Origin: Aeoliella straminimaris
GTDB lineage: Bacteria; Planctomycetota; Planctomycetia; Pirellulales; Lacipirellulaceae
DNA length: 64,000 nt
Direction: 5' to 3'
NCBI RefSeq assembly: GCF_024054565.1
Contig: NZ_JAMXLR010000051.1
Coordinates: forward strand, 1 to 64,000
The translations under genes were made by a program, and so were the position numbers. The notes under the pieces are model-generated. The model saw only the letters and a list, made by a program, of their open reading frames with translations, made no database searches and was not told the DNA's origin. Every line of letters begins with the position of its first letter. Within the stretch, counting starts at the first letter, position 1. Shown in pieces: positions 32,816-41,827 of this stretch.

Positions 32816-35800
32816 CTACGCCGGCTCGTCCCGTTCTTCCTCCGCGCGGAAGCCGAGGTTGCCGTAGCGGTGGTAGCGGAAGGTGACCGATTGCTCGCGG
32901 ACGTACCACAGCAGCTCCACCCGGCCGTGCGGTGAGACGGGCGCGTCGGCCATGTAAGTCATCACCTCGGCGGCGGCGGTGCGGATCGACTCCGGCACGC
33001 GGCTGGGATCAGCGTAGCGAACGCGGCCGACCAGTTCCTGGCCGATGATCTCGGCGAGCTCGGCGTCCGACTCTTCGACGAACTCAATGGCCCCGGCCCA
33101 AGTGTCGGTCACTTCGTCGAGTTTGGCGATCAGATCCCCCAGTGGAGTGCCTTCGTCGAAATGGGGCGAGCTCACCACCACTCGCGAACCGGCGGCCTGA
33201 GCGGCAGCGACGCGGGCAAGCACCTCGAATTCGGTATCCGACTCGTGCACGCGGACGCGCACCATATCCACCGGCAGGTAGCGGCGTTCGTTATCCTCGC
33301 CCAACAGCCGGAAGTGATCGTGCGTCTGCCCGAATTCCTCGCTTGCCCAGCGATCGTAGCTTGCCACGGCGGGCGCCAGCCCCAGCGAACCACTGGGGTC
33401 GAACGCTTCGACCAGCTCCGCCAGCAATGGACTGGCGATCTGGTGCGTCTCCGCAGTGTCGTCCGCGCCTTCGAAGTCCATCAGCTGCGCGACGTAGTTC
33501 GGACCGCCCGCCTTGATGCCGGGACCGACGTTGCTCTTGCCCATGCCGCCGAATGGTTGGCGAAGGACAATGGCGCCGGTGGTCGAGCGATTGATGTACA
33601 GGTTGCCTGCCCGGATTCCTTCGCGCCATTGCTGCTGTTCGCGATCGTCCAGGCTCTCGAGTCCCGATGTCAATCCAAACCCCGTGGCGTTCACCAGGTC
33701 GATGGCCTCGGCCAGGGTCCGCACGCACATCACGCCCAGCAGCGGGCCGAAGAACTCGGTGCAGTGCGTCAGCGAATCCGGCTGCACATCCCACTTTACG
33801 CCGGGCGAAACCAGGTGTGGATTGTCGTTGATGCCAATTTCCGGCATCACGGCCCACGATTCGCCCGGCTCCAGTTCCTTGAGTCCTTTCTCCAGCACGC
33901 CACTGGGCGGACGAATCAACGGCCCCACGCGCGAGGCCAGGTTCCAGGCACTGTCGACCTTCAGGCTCTCGACCGCGTCGCACAACACATCGCGGAAACT
34001 GCGGTCGTGGTACACTTCGTCTTCCAGGATCAACAGCGACGTGGCCGAGCACTTCTGCCCGCTGTGGCCAAAGGCACTGGTCACCACGTTCTTCACCGCC
34101 AGGTCGCGGTCGGCCAGGGCCGTGACAATCGTGGCATTCTTGCCGCCAGTCTCGGCCAGCAGGTTCATCCATGGATCGACTCGCAGCAGGTGCGCGGCGG
34201 TGTCGGTACCGCCAGTGAGCACCACCACGTCGGCCGCCTGGTGCGTAACCAGTTGTTGGGCGACACCTTCGCCGTGGGCACAGCCAACCAGTTGCAGTGC
34301 GGTCCGCGGCACGCCGGCGTCCCACAGGCACTGACACATTTTGTAAGCGATGAGCACCGTATCACTGGCAGGTTTCAGGATCACCGTATTGCCTGCGGCC
34401 AGCGCCCCGGCGACACCGCCGCACGGAATGGCCAACGGAAAGTTCCAAGGCGACACGACCACCACAACACCCTTGCCACGCGCTTGCAGGCCGGCCAGAT
34501 CATGGAAGCTGGCGGCCGTCTGGGCATAGAAGCGGCAGAAGTCGATCGCTTCGCTTACTTCGGGGTCCGACTCGGTAAACAGCTTTCCGCCCTCGGCCAT
34601 CATCACGCCCAGCAGATCACCCCGCCGCTCGGCCATGATGGCCGCCGCGCGGAACAGGATCTCCGATCGCTCACTGGGGCTGCGCCGACGCCAGCCGTCG
34701 ACGTCTTCGGCAGCGGAGGTCATTGCCCGCTCGGCATCCTCAGGCGTCGCGGCGTGATAACGACCCACCACGAGTTCGGGACGCGAGGGATCGATGGTTT
34801 CGGTCACCGTGCGACCACTGGTGATCTCCTCCCCTGCAATCACCAGGGGCACCTCGCCTGCCTGATCGCTGTGGCGGGACTTCCACTGCGCGGTGATCGA
34901 CTCGGCCCACTCGCTGTGCTGCGGCAGCGCCCAATCGGTGTTGGGTTCGTTCCGGAAGGGATATTGGGGGCTGGGCGTCGGGCCCTGCGGCACGTGGCCC
35001 AGCTTGCGGTGATCTTGCGTTCGCCGTGGCTGGCTGGAGAGTGTCTTGAGCTTGTCGAACGACTCGCAAAATTGCCGTTCGAGCCGCTCCCATTCGGTGG
35101 TGCCGACGCGGACGTTGAATGCATGGCGCAGGAAATTGTCGGGCCCGGTGTTCTCGTCGAGCCGACGGACCAGATAGCCGATGGCGCTGGTGAAGTCGTC
35201 CTGATGCGCGGCCGGGGCGTACAGCAGCAGGTTGCCAGCCAACTCGAACAACGCCCGCCGCTGATGATTGGCCATGCCCTCGAGCATCTCGAACTGCACG
35301 CGGTCGAGCATGCCCGCCTCGTGTGCAGCCACCAGGCCATAGGCCAACGTAAAGAGATTGTGCGATGCCACGCCCACGCGAACCACGTCTCGGTTCTCGG
35401 GCAACAGGGTCTCGTGCAGCATCTGGATGTAGTTGGCGTCGGTGTCGATCTTCTCCTTGTAGGGCGATTGTGGCCAACCTTCGATACTGGCCTCGACGCG
35501 TTCCATCTCCATGTTCGCGCCTTTGACCAGCCGCACGGTGATGGGTGCTCCGCCGGCGGCTACGCGGCCACGGGCCCACTCCAACAGTTGCTGCAGCACC
35601 AGCAGCGAGTCGGGCACGTACGCCTGCAGGGCGATACCGGCCTCGACGCCCGCCAGCCCCTTGCGGTCGAGCGCCTGCATGAACGCCGCGGCCGTCAGAT
35701 GCATGTCGCGGTACTCTTCCATGTCGAGGTACACGAACTTCGGCACCGTGGTGCCATCGGCACGGGTGAAGGTGCCCCGCGCTGCGGCCCGGAACAACAG

Positions 35801-36481
35801 TTCGATGCGGTCGCACAGTTCGGCGACGGTCTGTTTGCGAGCAAGCGGCGTGATCTGCGAAAAGATGGTCGAGATCTTCACGCTGATCACTTCGATCTCG
35901 GGTCGCTGCAGCACGGCCAGGTACTTCTCGAGTCGCCGCCGTGCGTCGCGCTCGCCCAGCAGTGCTTCCCCCAGATGATTGACGTTCATCCGCACCCCTT
36001 CGCGACGCCGGGCGGCCAGATGTTTCTCCAGCAATTCCGGTTCTGCAGGCAGGATTACGTTGGCCGTCTCGTGCTGCATCTTCTCCTTCACCAGCGGCAT
36101 CGCCACGCCGGGCAGGTACGCACCGAACGATTGGAAGCCGCGCAGCAGTGTGCGGTCGAGCGGACTGAAGAATCGCGGCACGCCCTGCACGTCGAGAATA
36201 TGGATGAACTGATCGGCCGACCGCTGGGCCTCCCGCGAGCGGAAGGTCTGATCGGTCATCTGAGTGAGCGTTGCCTTGTCGTGAGGGCACTGGATCATGC
36301 GATCCAGTTCGGCCTGCTGCCTCCGCTCGGCGGGCGTCTGCAGGTCCTGGGCACGCTCCTGCAATTGCCTGGCAAGATAAACCGCTTTGGCGACCAACGG
36401 GTTAGCGTCGCCCGCAGCGTCGTGCTGGAATTCGGCCAGTATGGATTCAAGCTGGGGATTATTGGATGTGGCGGTGGTCAT
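32816..36481 (-). CDS. putA: Bifunctional proline dehydrogenase / glutamate-semialdehyde dehydrogenase
   Basis: Enzyme of 1221 aa that oxidises proline to glutamate in two steps, with FAD and then NAD. The N-terminal half is the PRODH barrel; VKISTIFSQITPLA, YLDMEEYRDMHLT, RLVKGANMEMERVEA and YAPAAHQDDFTSAIGYLVRRLDENTGPDNFLRHAF are characteristic. The C-terminal half is the aldehyde dehydrogenase, with PWNFPLAIPCGG, the Glu motif LLAETGGKN and the catalytic Cys in GHSGQKCSA. There is no N-terminal ribbon-helix-helix DNA-binding domain, so it is not a self-regulator. I chose MTTATSNN (36481); an in-frame ATG at 36526 adds 15 residues. Confidence 0.94.
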   Translation of the reverse strand: MTTATSNNPQLESILAEFQHDAAGDANPLVAKAVYLARQLQERAQDLQTPAERRQQAELDRMIQCPHDKATLTQMTDQTFRSREAQRSADQFIHILDVQGVPRFFSPLDRTLLRGFQSFGAYLPGVAMPLVKEKMQHETANVILPAEPELLEKHLAARRREGVRMNVNHLGEALLGERDARRRLEKYLAVLQRPEIEVISVKISTIFSQITPLARKQTVAELCDRIELLFRAAARGTFTRADGTTVPKFVYLDMEEYRDMHLTAAAFMQALDRKGLAGVEAGIALQAYVPDSLLVLQQLLEWARGRVAAGGAPITVRLVKGANMEMERVEASIEGWPQSPYKEKIDTDANYIQMLHETLLPENRDVVRVGVASHNLFTLAYGLVAAHEAGMLDRVQFEMLEGMANHQRRALFELAGNLLLYAPAAHQDDFTSAIGYLVRRLDENTGPDNFLRHAFNVRVGTTEWERLERQFCESFDKLKTLSSQPRRTQDHRKLGHVPQGPTPSPQYPFRNEPNTDWALPQHSEWAESITAQWKSRHSDQAGEVPLVIAGEEITSGRTVTETIDPSRPELVVGRYHAATPEDAERAMTSAAEDVDGWRRRSPSERSEILFRAAAIMAERRGDLLGVMMAEGGKLFTESDPEVSEAIDFCRFYAQTAASFHDLAGLQARGKGVVVVVSPWNFPLAIPCGGVAGALAAGNTVILKPASDTVLIAYKMCQCLWDAGVPRTALQLVGCAHGEGVAQQLVTHQAADVVVLTGGTDTAAHLLRVDPWMNLLAETGGKNATIVTALADRDLAVKNVVTSAFGHSGQKCSATSLLILEDEVYHDRSFRDVLCDAVESLKVDSAWNLASRVGPLIRPPSGVLEKGLKELEPGESWAVMPEIGINDNPHLVSPGVKWDVQPDSLTHCTEFFGPLLGVMCVRTLAEAIDLVNATGFGLTSGLESLDDREQQQWREGIRAGNLYINRSTTGAIVLRQPFGGMGKSNVGPGIKAGGPNYVAQLMDFEGADDTAETHQIASPLLAELVEAFDPSGSLGLAPAVASYDRWASEEFGQTHDHFRLLGEDNERRYLPVDMVRVRVHESDTEFEVLARVAAAQAAGSRVVVSSPHFDEGTPLGDLIAKLDEVTDTWAGAIEFVEESDAELAEIIGQELVGRVRYADPSRVPESIRTAAAEVMTYMADAPVSPHGRVELLWYVREQSVTFRYHRYGNLGFRAEEERDEPA

Positions 36482-36704
36482 GCGAGCAGGCCGGGGCGTA
36501 GGAATGGATTGGGACGTGTCGAGCATCGCGCCTTACAGAAACGGCCGCCAGCGCAAGAAATCTCTCGCTCGCCATCCGTCGCTGTCTCACGCCATTTTCT
36601 CTTCGTACTAGCCCATTTGGGAAGGGCGGAACGGGGGGTTTTCCGGGCACCTGTGCGGGTTCGTGGATTTCTCTTGGTTGCAGGCGGATGGCCGCGTATT
36701 GATA

Positions 36705-37628
36705 ATGCATAGTCACGTCCCCAATGCCGGAGAAAATGGCTTGCCCAACCAGTTGCCACAAATCGATTCGCACATCCGTGTGGTAACGCCCGAAAACATC
36801 GCGTTTGAGTATCGCGTGGCGAGTCCCTTCGAGCGAGCCGTGGCCTACCTGATTGACATGTTCATCATGGTGCTGCTGGTCCTGGCAGTCGGTTTTCTGG
36901 CTTTTCTGGTGTTTGGGTTCCTGGGCCTGGAAGAGGTCGGCCTCGGCATGGCGGCGATTATCCAGTTTACCGTCGCCTGGTTCTATGGCGGAGTTTTTGA
37001 GACCTTCTGGAGCGGCCAGACCCCTGGCAAACGCTCCATGGGGCTGCGGGTCGTTCGCGTCGATGGCAGCCCCATCAATGCAGGGCAGGCCGTGCTGCGA
37101 AACTTCCTCCGCCTGGTGGATGGGCTGCCAGCGCTAACGCTGGCGGTTTTCCCGGTGAGCAGCTACCTGGTCGGCCTGCTGACCACGTCCATGAACCGCC
37201 GCTATCAGCGACTGGGCGATCTGGCGTGCGGCACCATGGTGATAGCCGAAGACCGTTCGCGGGCCACGAAATTCAACGAGATCACCGACGTGATGCTAGG
37301 CCCCGTGGAAGATTTGTTGCCACCCGGCGCCCTGCCCAGCCGCACCTTGGCCAAGGCGATCTCGCAGTACGTCGAGCGGCGACGCTACTTCGGCCCCGAA
37401 CGTCGTGCGGAGATCGCCGGTCATGTGGGCGAGCTGTTTGCCGAACAGCACAATCTGCCCGAGGGCATCGACTACGACATCCTACTGTGCGTTCTGTATC
37501 GCCGCGCATTCCTGAGTGCCAACCAAGAAGATGACATCGTCCTCGAACCACTATTGCCGGAAGGCCAGGTAGGCACGAACCCGGTGCTTGCCCCAGCACA
37601 ACCCCGCGAGTTCGAACCGCCGAGATAA
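36705..37628 (+). CDS. RDD family membrane protein
   Basis: Membrane protein of 307 aa. The RDD domain starts at FEYRVASPFERAVAYLIDMFI (Arg-x...Asp-x pattern). It has about three hydrophobic segments and the conserved loop SGQTPGKRSMGLRVVRVDG, then LRNFLRLVDGLP and RRYQRLGDLACGT. The cytosolic C-terminal 120 residues are charged (ISQYVERRRYFGPERRAEIAGHVGELF). Function is unknown. RDD genes commonly sit with SpoIIM, DUF4129 and MoxR genes, as here. I start at ATG 36705, because the 14 codons before it lie in the divergent promoter region of putA. Confidence 0.85.
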   Translation: MHSHVPNAGENGLPNQLPQIDSHIRVVTPENIAFEYRVASPFERAVAYLIDMFIMVLLVLAVGFLAFLVFGFLGLEEVGLGMAAIIQFTVAWFYGGVFETFWSGQTPGKRSMGLRVVRVDGSPINAGQAVLRNFLRLVDGLPALTLAVFPVSSYLVGLLTTSMNRRYQRLGDLACGTMVIAEDRSRATKFNEITDVMLGPVEDLLPPGALPSRTLAKAISQYVERRRYFGPERRAEIAGHVGELFAEQHNLPEGIDYDILLCVLYRRAFLSANQEDDIVLEPLLPEGQVGTNPVLAPAQPREFEPPR

Positions 37629-37750
37629 GCAGCGTCAGCGCGTGCTCGCCCACGTGTGGCCAGAAAACTAACCAGACAACAAGCAGCGGGCGACAGCCAA
37701 CGGCCATGTCCGACTCCGCTCCAGAAGAGCAAATCAATCGGGGGACAATT

Positions 37751-39052
37751 ATGAAGCACATCACATTCACAACTCGATGGAGGCCCACCCTTAGACGACC
37801 TGTCTGGCGGGTCGGGGCGGCCATCGGGATGGTGCTGTTCTCGATATCGATGGTCACTGCCGCGCCGACGGCCGAACAGGAAACGACCAGCGACGTCACT
37901 GCGCTGGAAGGCGAGACCGTGGTCGTCACCTTGAAGAGCGGCGTGGAGTACGAGGACTTTGTTGTCGATCGTGTGACCACTCACACCCGCACCGGTCAGC
38001 CGCAACGGTTGATCGGTCAGTTGGCAAGCAGCAGGCGACGGACATTCAAATTCGACACCATCGAGCAGATCGCCCTGGACGGAAAAGTGATGTTTCGCCA
38101 CTCGGCATCGGCGACGCCCCACAGCGGCGAGTCGAAAAAGAGCAAGTCGACTGAAGAAACCAAGGAGGACGAAGCCGCAAAGCAGCACGAACTGTGGCTG
38201 GCGCGGCTACGGGCCCGTGGCGTCAAACCCTGGGACCCCTTAACCGAGGAGGACCACGCCAAGGCCATCGAGGCCCACAAACAGCGGTACCAGGAAGTGG
38301 CCAAGTTGCTGCCAGGTTTGCAACTCTACGAGACCAAACACTTCCTGTTCTGCTCGAACCTTCAGCCTCAGCAGGTCCGTGTTTTTGTGCAATCGCTCGA
38401 TCGCATGTATAGCTGGATGCAGCACACGTACGGGGTCGATCCCGACCAGCCTGTGTGGCGTGGCAAGGCCTCGGTGTTCGCATTTGCACAGAAATCCGAG
38501 TTCGTTGCGTTCGAAAGCAAGTTCATGGAGAACGACTCCACCGGATTCGCCATGGGTTTGTGCCACCACGATTGGGACCGCAACGTGTGCGTCGCCTGTT
38601 ACACTGGTGACGATCCCGACTACTTCGCGACCATCTTGGTTCACGAAACGAGCCATGGGTTTATTTTCTGCTACCAGACACGCGCCCTGGTTCCCAGTTG
38701 GGTAAACGAAGGAATGGCCGAGGTGATTGCGTCGAAGATGGTACCCAGCAGCCAGGGAGTGCAGCGCAAAGAGAAGAAATTCATCGAAAGCATGCTGCAA
38801 TCGCCCCAACCCCGCCTGGGCGACGACTTTTTCTCCACAACCCAGAACATTCCCAGCGACCGCTACGGCAGTGCGACCAGCATGACTCGGTTTCTCATCC
38901 AGACCGATCAGGAGAAGTACGTGCGATTCATCAAGCTGCTGAAAGAAGGCATGTCCTGGGAGGAAGCCCTCGAGGCTTCGTACAATGCCAACAAACAGCA
39001 ACTCGTTTCCGCCTACGGCCGCTGGATCGGAGTGCCCAACTTAAGGCCATGA
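37751..39052 (+). CDS. Exported putative zinc metallopeptidase (DUF1570-like)
   Basis: Protein of 433 aa with an N-terminal membrane or signal segment (VGAAIGMVLFSISMVTAAP). The region 25-140 includes an SHD1-like or beta strand part and a Lys/Glu-rich linker (GESKKSKSTEETKEDEAAK). The catalytic candidate is HETSHGFIF (near 300), i.e. HExxH, followed 20 residues later by PSWVNEGMAEVIASKM. This is the gluzincin pattern of DUF1570-like planctomycete proteins. LFCSNLQPQQVRVFVQSLDRMYSWM is also typical. I start at ATG 37751, just after GGGGGAC; 37706 is in frame but lies before a weak leader. It may or may not belong to the operon that follows. Confidence 0.72.
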   Translation: MKHITFTTRWRPTLRRPVWRVGAAIGMVLFSISMVTAAPTAEQETTSDVTALEGETVVVTLKSGVEYEDFVVDRVTTHTRTGQPQRLIGQLASSRRRTFKFDTIEQIALDGKVMFRHSASATPHSGESKKSKSTEETKEDEAAKQHELWLARLRARGVKPWDPLTEEDHAKAIEAHKQRYQEVAKLLPGLQLYETKHFLFCSNLQPQQVRVFVQSLDRMYSWMQHTYGVDPDQPVWRGKASVFAFAQKSEFVAFESKFMENDSTGFAMGLCHHDWDRNVCVACYTGDDPDYFATILVHETSHGFIFCYQTRALVPSWVNEGMAEVIASKMVPSSQGVQRKEKKFIESMLQSPQPRLGDDFFSTTQNIPSDRYGSATSMTRFLIQTDQEKYVRFIKLLKEGMSWEEALEASYNANKQQLVSAYGRWIGVPNLRP

Positions 39053-39144
39053 CGGCGCCAAGTTCGACCGCTGCCGGTCCTGCACCACCTCGGCCAGCTT
39101 GATACGATTCGAATTCACTCACTACGCCACGCATAGTTTCCCTC

Positions 39145-40155
39145 ATGAAAGCCGCCGAACTTGTAGAATCGCGAATGGTCGACTGGCGGAAGCTGGAGCA
39201 AGCCTGCATCCGCCTGGAGACTGGCGGTCGCCGCGATCGCTTGAGTCCGCAAGCTCGAGCCCAGTTTGCCGCGGCCTACCGCGCGGCATGCGCCGACCTG
39301 GCGTTGGCCGATGCCTACCAACTGCCGGCCACCACGGTGCGTTACCTGCATCAGTTGGTGGGTCGAGCGCACAATCAACTCTATCGGAGTCAACGATTTG
39401 CCTACCGTACGTGGTTCGACGAAATCTTTCGCCGCGTACCACAGCGGTTGTTTCACGACGGCTACGTCCGCCTGGCGTTTGTCCTGTTCTGGGGCACGTT
39501 CCTGGTGTCGGCCTTCCTGGCCAGCAAGTGGACCCCCATGTACCAGTTCAGCGAAAACGTGCTGACGAGAGAGTACATCATGCAAATGGAGGACATGTAC
39601 ACCGACGCCCCCTGGGATGGGGGCCGGTCCACAGGGGCCGAAGGCTTGATGCTGGGCTTTTATGTCAACCACAACACGACCATCGGTCTGCGGTGCTTTG
39701 CGATGGGATTGCTGTTCGGCATCGGTGGACTACTGGAAACCATGCACAATGCCGTGGTGATTGGTGCCGTGTTTGGCCACATGACAACCGTACCACAGCA
39801 GGACAACTTCTTTCAGTTCGTCACCGCGCACGGTCCTTTCGAATTGACGGCCGTCGTGCTGTCGGCGGCGGCAGGCATGCGGCTCGGCTTTTCGCTCGTC
39901 AACACGCACGGCATGCGACGATTCGACTCCCTGGCGCTCGCCGCGCGGCAAAGTTTGCCGACAATGCTGGTGGCCGTAGCTCTGTTCTTCATGGCGGCCG
40001 TGATCGAAGGATTCCTGTCGCCTTCGCCGGCGCCCTACGCGCTGAAGGCGCTGGTGGCCATGATGTCGATGCTAATGCTGATGATTTACTTCACCGTCTT
40101 GGGATACTCGGACGAGCCCCCCTCGGATGATACCGAACTCGAAGCACTATTCTAG
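39145..40155 (+). CDS. Stage II sporulation protein M (SpoIIM)-like membrane protein
   Basis: Membrane protein of 336 aa. It has an N-terminal cytosolic helical part (DWRKLEQACIRLE, RAACADLALADAYQLPA) and then several hydrophobic segments. Characteristic SpoIIM-family strings are FYVNHNTTIGLRCFAMGLLFGIGGLLETMHNAVVIGAVFGHM and HGPFELTAVVLSAAAGMRLGF. In spore formers SpoIIM helps degrade peptidoglycan during engulfment; planctomycetes do not sporulate, so the role here is unknown. It begins 93 bases after the metallopeptidase and starts the tight part of the cluster. Confidence 0.88.
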   Translation: MKAAELVESRMVDWRKLEQACIRLETGGRRDRLSPQARAQFAAAYRAACADLALADAYQLPATTVRYLHQLVGRAHNQLYRSQRFAYRTWFDEIFRRVPQRLFHDGYVRLAFVLFWGTFLVSAFLASKWTPMYQFSENVLTREYIMQMEDMYTDAPWDGGRSTGAEGLMLGFYVNHNTTIGLRCFAMGLLFGIGGLLETMHNAVVIGAVFGHMTTVPQQDNFFQFVTAHGPFELTAVVLSAAAGMRLGFSLVNTHGMRRFDSLALAARQSLPTMLVAVALFFMAAVIEGFLSPSPAPYALKALVAMMSMLMLMIYFTVLGYSDEPPSDDTELEALF

Positions 40156-40223
40156 CAACCTTGAAACAGCCCGCTGGCCAATCGCCCCACCAAACGACAT
40201 CCACCATCGCCTCCTGAGCTTCC

Positions 40224-41045
40224 ATGCAACTCGATCAGACACGCATTGTGATTCGCGAGCGTCGCTTCGGCGAGATCCTGGGGCTTGCGCTGCAGGTCAC
40301 GCGTGCAGGCATTCACTGGATCGCACCGCTGTGGCTGCTGGGCGTATCGGCATTTGCGGTGCTCAACGGATTTCTGCTCTATCCTACGCTTGTCGACGAC
40401 CTGGACTTCGAAGAAGTACCGGTTCGCTATGGAATCCTGTTGCTCATACTCGTAGCAATCGAGACTCCGCTGGCTACGGCTCCCATCACGCTGTACCTGG
40501 GCAAGATGACCTTTAACAGTCCGTTTCAATTCCGCACCATGCTGGTGGAACTGATTCGCAGTCTGCCTCAACTGTTACTCTACCAGGTGGTGCTGCGGAC
40601 GCTGTTGATGCCCTTTCTGTTGCTGCCGTACTGGCTGATGCCGTACCTGGGCGAGCTGATCCTGCTGGAACGCAACCCACTGACCGGTGGACGCCACCAA
40701 CGTTTGACCACCAACCGCCGGAGCCGCAATCTTCACTCGAACAACGGCGCTGAGCTGTTCGGGCGGTGGGTCACCGCTGTGATCGTCGGTGGGGCCCTGA
40801 CCCTGGCCCTGGGCTTTGGTATCGCAATCCTCGTTACGCAGATCGGCGGTATCGAAGTCACTCCTTTGATCCAGTTCCTGGTAGTCGGTCCCCTCTCCCT
40901 CTGGGTGGTGGTGGGGTGGATGGCCGTGGTACGCTTTCTTTCGTACCTCGATTTGCGCATCCGTCGCGAAGGGTGGGAAGTGGAACTTTTGATGCGTGCC
41001 GAGGCGTCTCGGCTGCGGCGACCTTCGTCCCTGGTGAGTGCTTGA
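40224..41045 (+). CDS. Polytopic membrane protein of the SpoIIM-MoxR cluster
   Basis: Protein of 273 aa with about five or six hydrophobic segments (IAPLWLLGVSAFAVLNGFLL, YGILLLILVAIETPLATAPI, LLMPFLLLPYWLMPYLGELIL, AVIVGGALTLALGFGIAILV, FLVVGPLSLWVVVGWMAVV). A conserved-looking cytosolic loop, ERNPLTGGRHQRLTTNRRSRNLH, lies near 150. I recognise no Pfam family. Its stop overlaps the next start as TGATG (one base shared), which points to coupled translation with the DUF4129 gene. Confidence 0.75.
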   Translation: MQLDQTRIVIRERRFGEILGLALQVTRAGIHWIAPLWLLGVSAFAVLNGFLLYPTLVDDLDFEEVPVRYGILLLILVAIETPLATAPITLYLGKMTFNSPFQFRTMLVELIRSLPQLLLYQVVLRTLLMPFLLLPYWLMPYLGELILLERNPLTGGRHQRLTTNRRSRNLHSNNGAELFGRWVTAVIVGGALTLALGFGIAILVTQIGGIEVTPLIQFLVVGPLSLWVVVGWMAVVRFLSYLDLRIRREGWEVELLMRAEASRLRRPSSLVSA

Positions 41046-41827
41046 TGTCCGTCGCTTACATGTCCAGATTCCGCTCGAACTACCGCTGCATGGCGGTCGC
41101 GCTCGCGGTGTTGACGTGGTGCGCGATGCTGCCCCCGGCGTTTGCGGAGAGCGACTTCTCGGACGCCAACACCGCGATCGAGTCGGGCAAAAACTCGCTC
41201 TCCTCCGCACCCAAGATTCCGTGGTACGACTCGGAAACCGACGACTTTCGCGCAGCCAAGGTCGAGGTGCCTAAACCGCCCCGCAACAACCGCAGCAATT
41301 TCGACGGATACGACGTACTGCTGGGGCTGGGCTGGCTGCTGCTGGCAGTGCTGCTGGGGCTGTTGATCTACCTGATTGTGCGATCGTTCCTGCGGCGCGA
41401 GGTGGAGGAAAGCATCGTGGCGAGCGTAGCCCATGCGGGGGCCGATATTGCGCGTGTGGAAGAACTTCCCGTCGCGTTGAACAAGTCGCCAGCCGACTTT
41501 CTGGACGAAGCGCAACGCCTGTACTCCAAGGGAGATTTTGCCCAGGCCATCGTCTACCTGTTCAGCCATCAACTGCTTCAGCTCGACCGACGGCACTGGA
41601 TTCGACTGGTCAAAGGCAAAACCAACCGGCAGTATCTCCGCGAAGTACGCCGCAGCGCATCGCCGTCGGCAGGCACGCTGGCCGATACCTTTTATCAGAC
41701 CGTGCTGGTGTTCGAGGAAGTGTTCTTCGGCAAACGACTTCCGCCCCGCGAGACCATCGAAGGCGTGTGGCAGAAGATCGATCTGTTCGAATCGCTCGTA
41801 GGAGCGAGGGAGGAACAGGCCGCATGA
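41045..41827 (+). CDS. DUF4129 domain protein
   Basis: Membrane protein of 260 aa. It has a signal peptide or first membrane segment (MAVALAVLTWCAMLPPAFA) and a periplasmic stretch of about 70 residues. A strong membrane helix follows (VLLGLGWLLLAVLLGLLIYLIV), then a cytosolic DUF4129 domain: AQRLYSKGDFAQAIVYLFSHQLLQLDRRHWIRLVKGKTNRQYLREV. DUF4129 proteins are regular neighbours of MoxR and DUF58 genes. The start shares one base with the stop before it and its own stop overlaps the next start by four bases (ATGA), so it is well supported. Confidence 0.82.
   Translation: MSVAYMSRFRSNYRCMAVALAVLTWCAMLPPAFAESDFSDANTAIESGKNSLSSAPKIPWYDSETDDFRAAKVEVPKPPRNNRSNFDGYDVLLGLGWLLLAVLLGLLIYLIVRSFLRREVEESIVASVAHAGADIARVEELPVALNKSPADFLDEAQRLYSKGDFAQAIVYLFSHQLLQLDRRHWIRLVKGKTNRQYLREVRRSASPSAGTLADTFYQTVLVFEEVFFGKRLPPRETIEGVWQKIDLFESLVGAREEQAA

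Noticed and set aside
33161-36712. Plus-strand open frame of about 1183 codons opposite putA
   Set aside because: It is exactly antisense to a clearly coding putA, is rich in His, Gln, Arg and Val in a codon-complement pattern, and shows no family motif. GC-rich codon bias creates such shadows.
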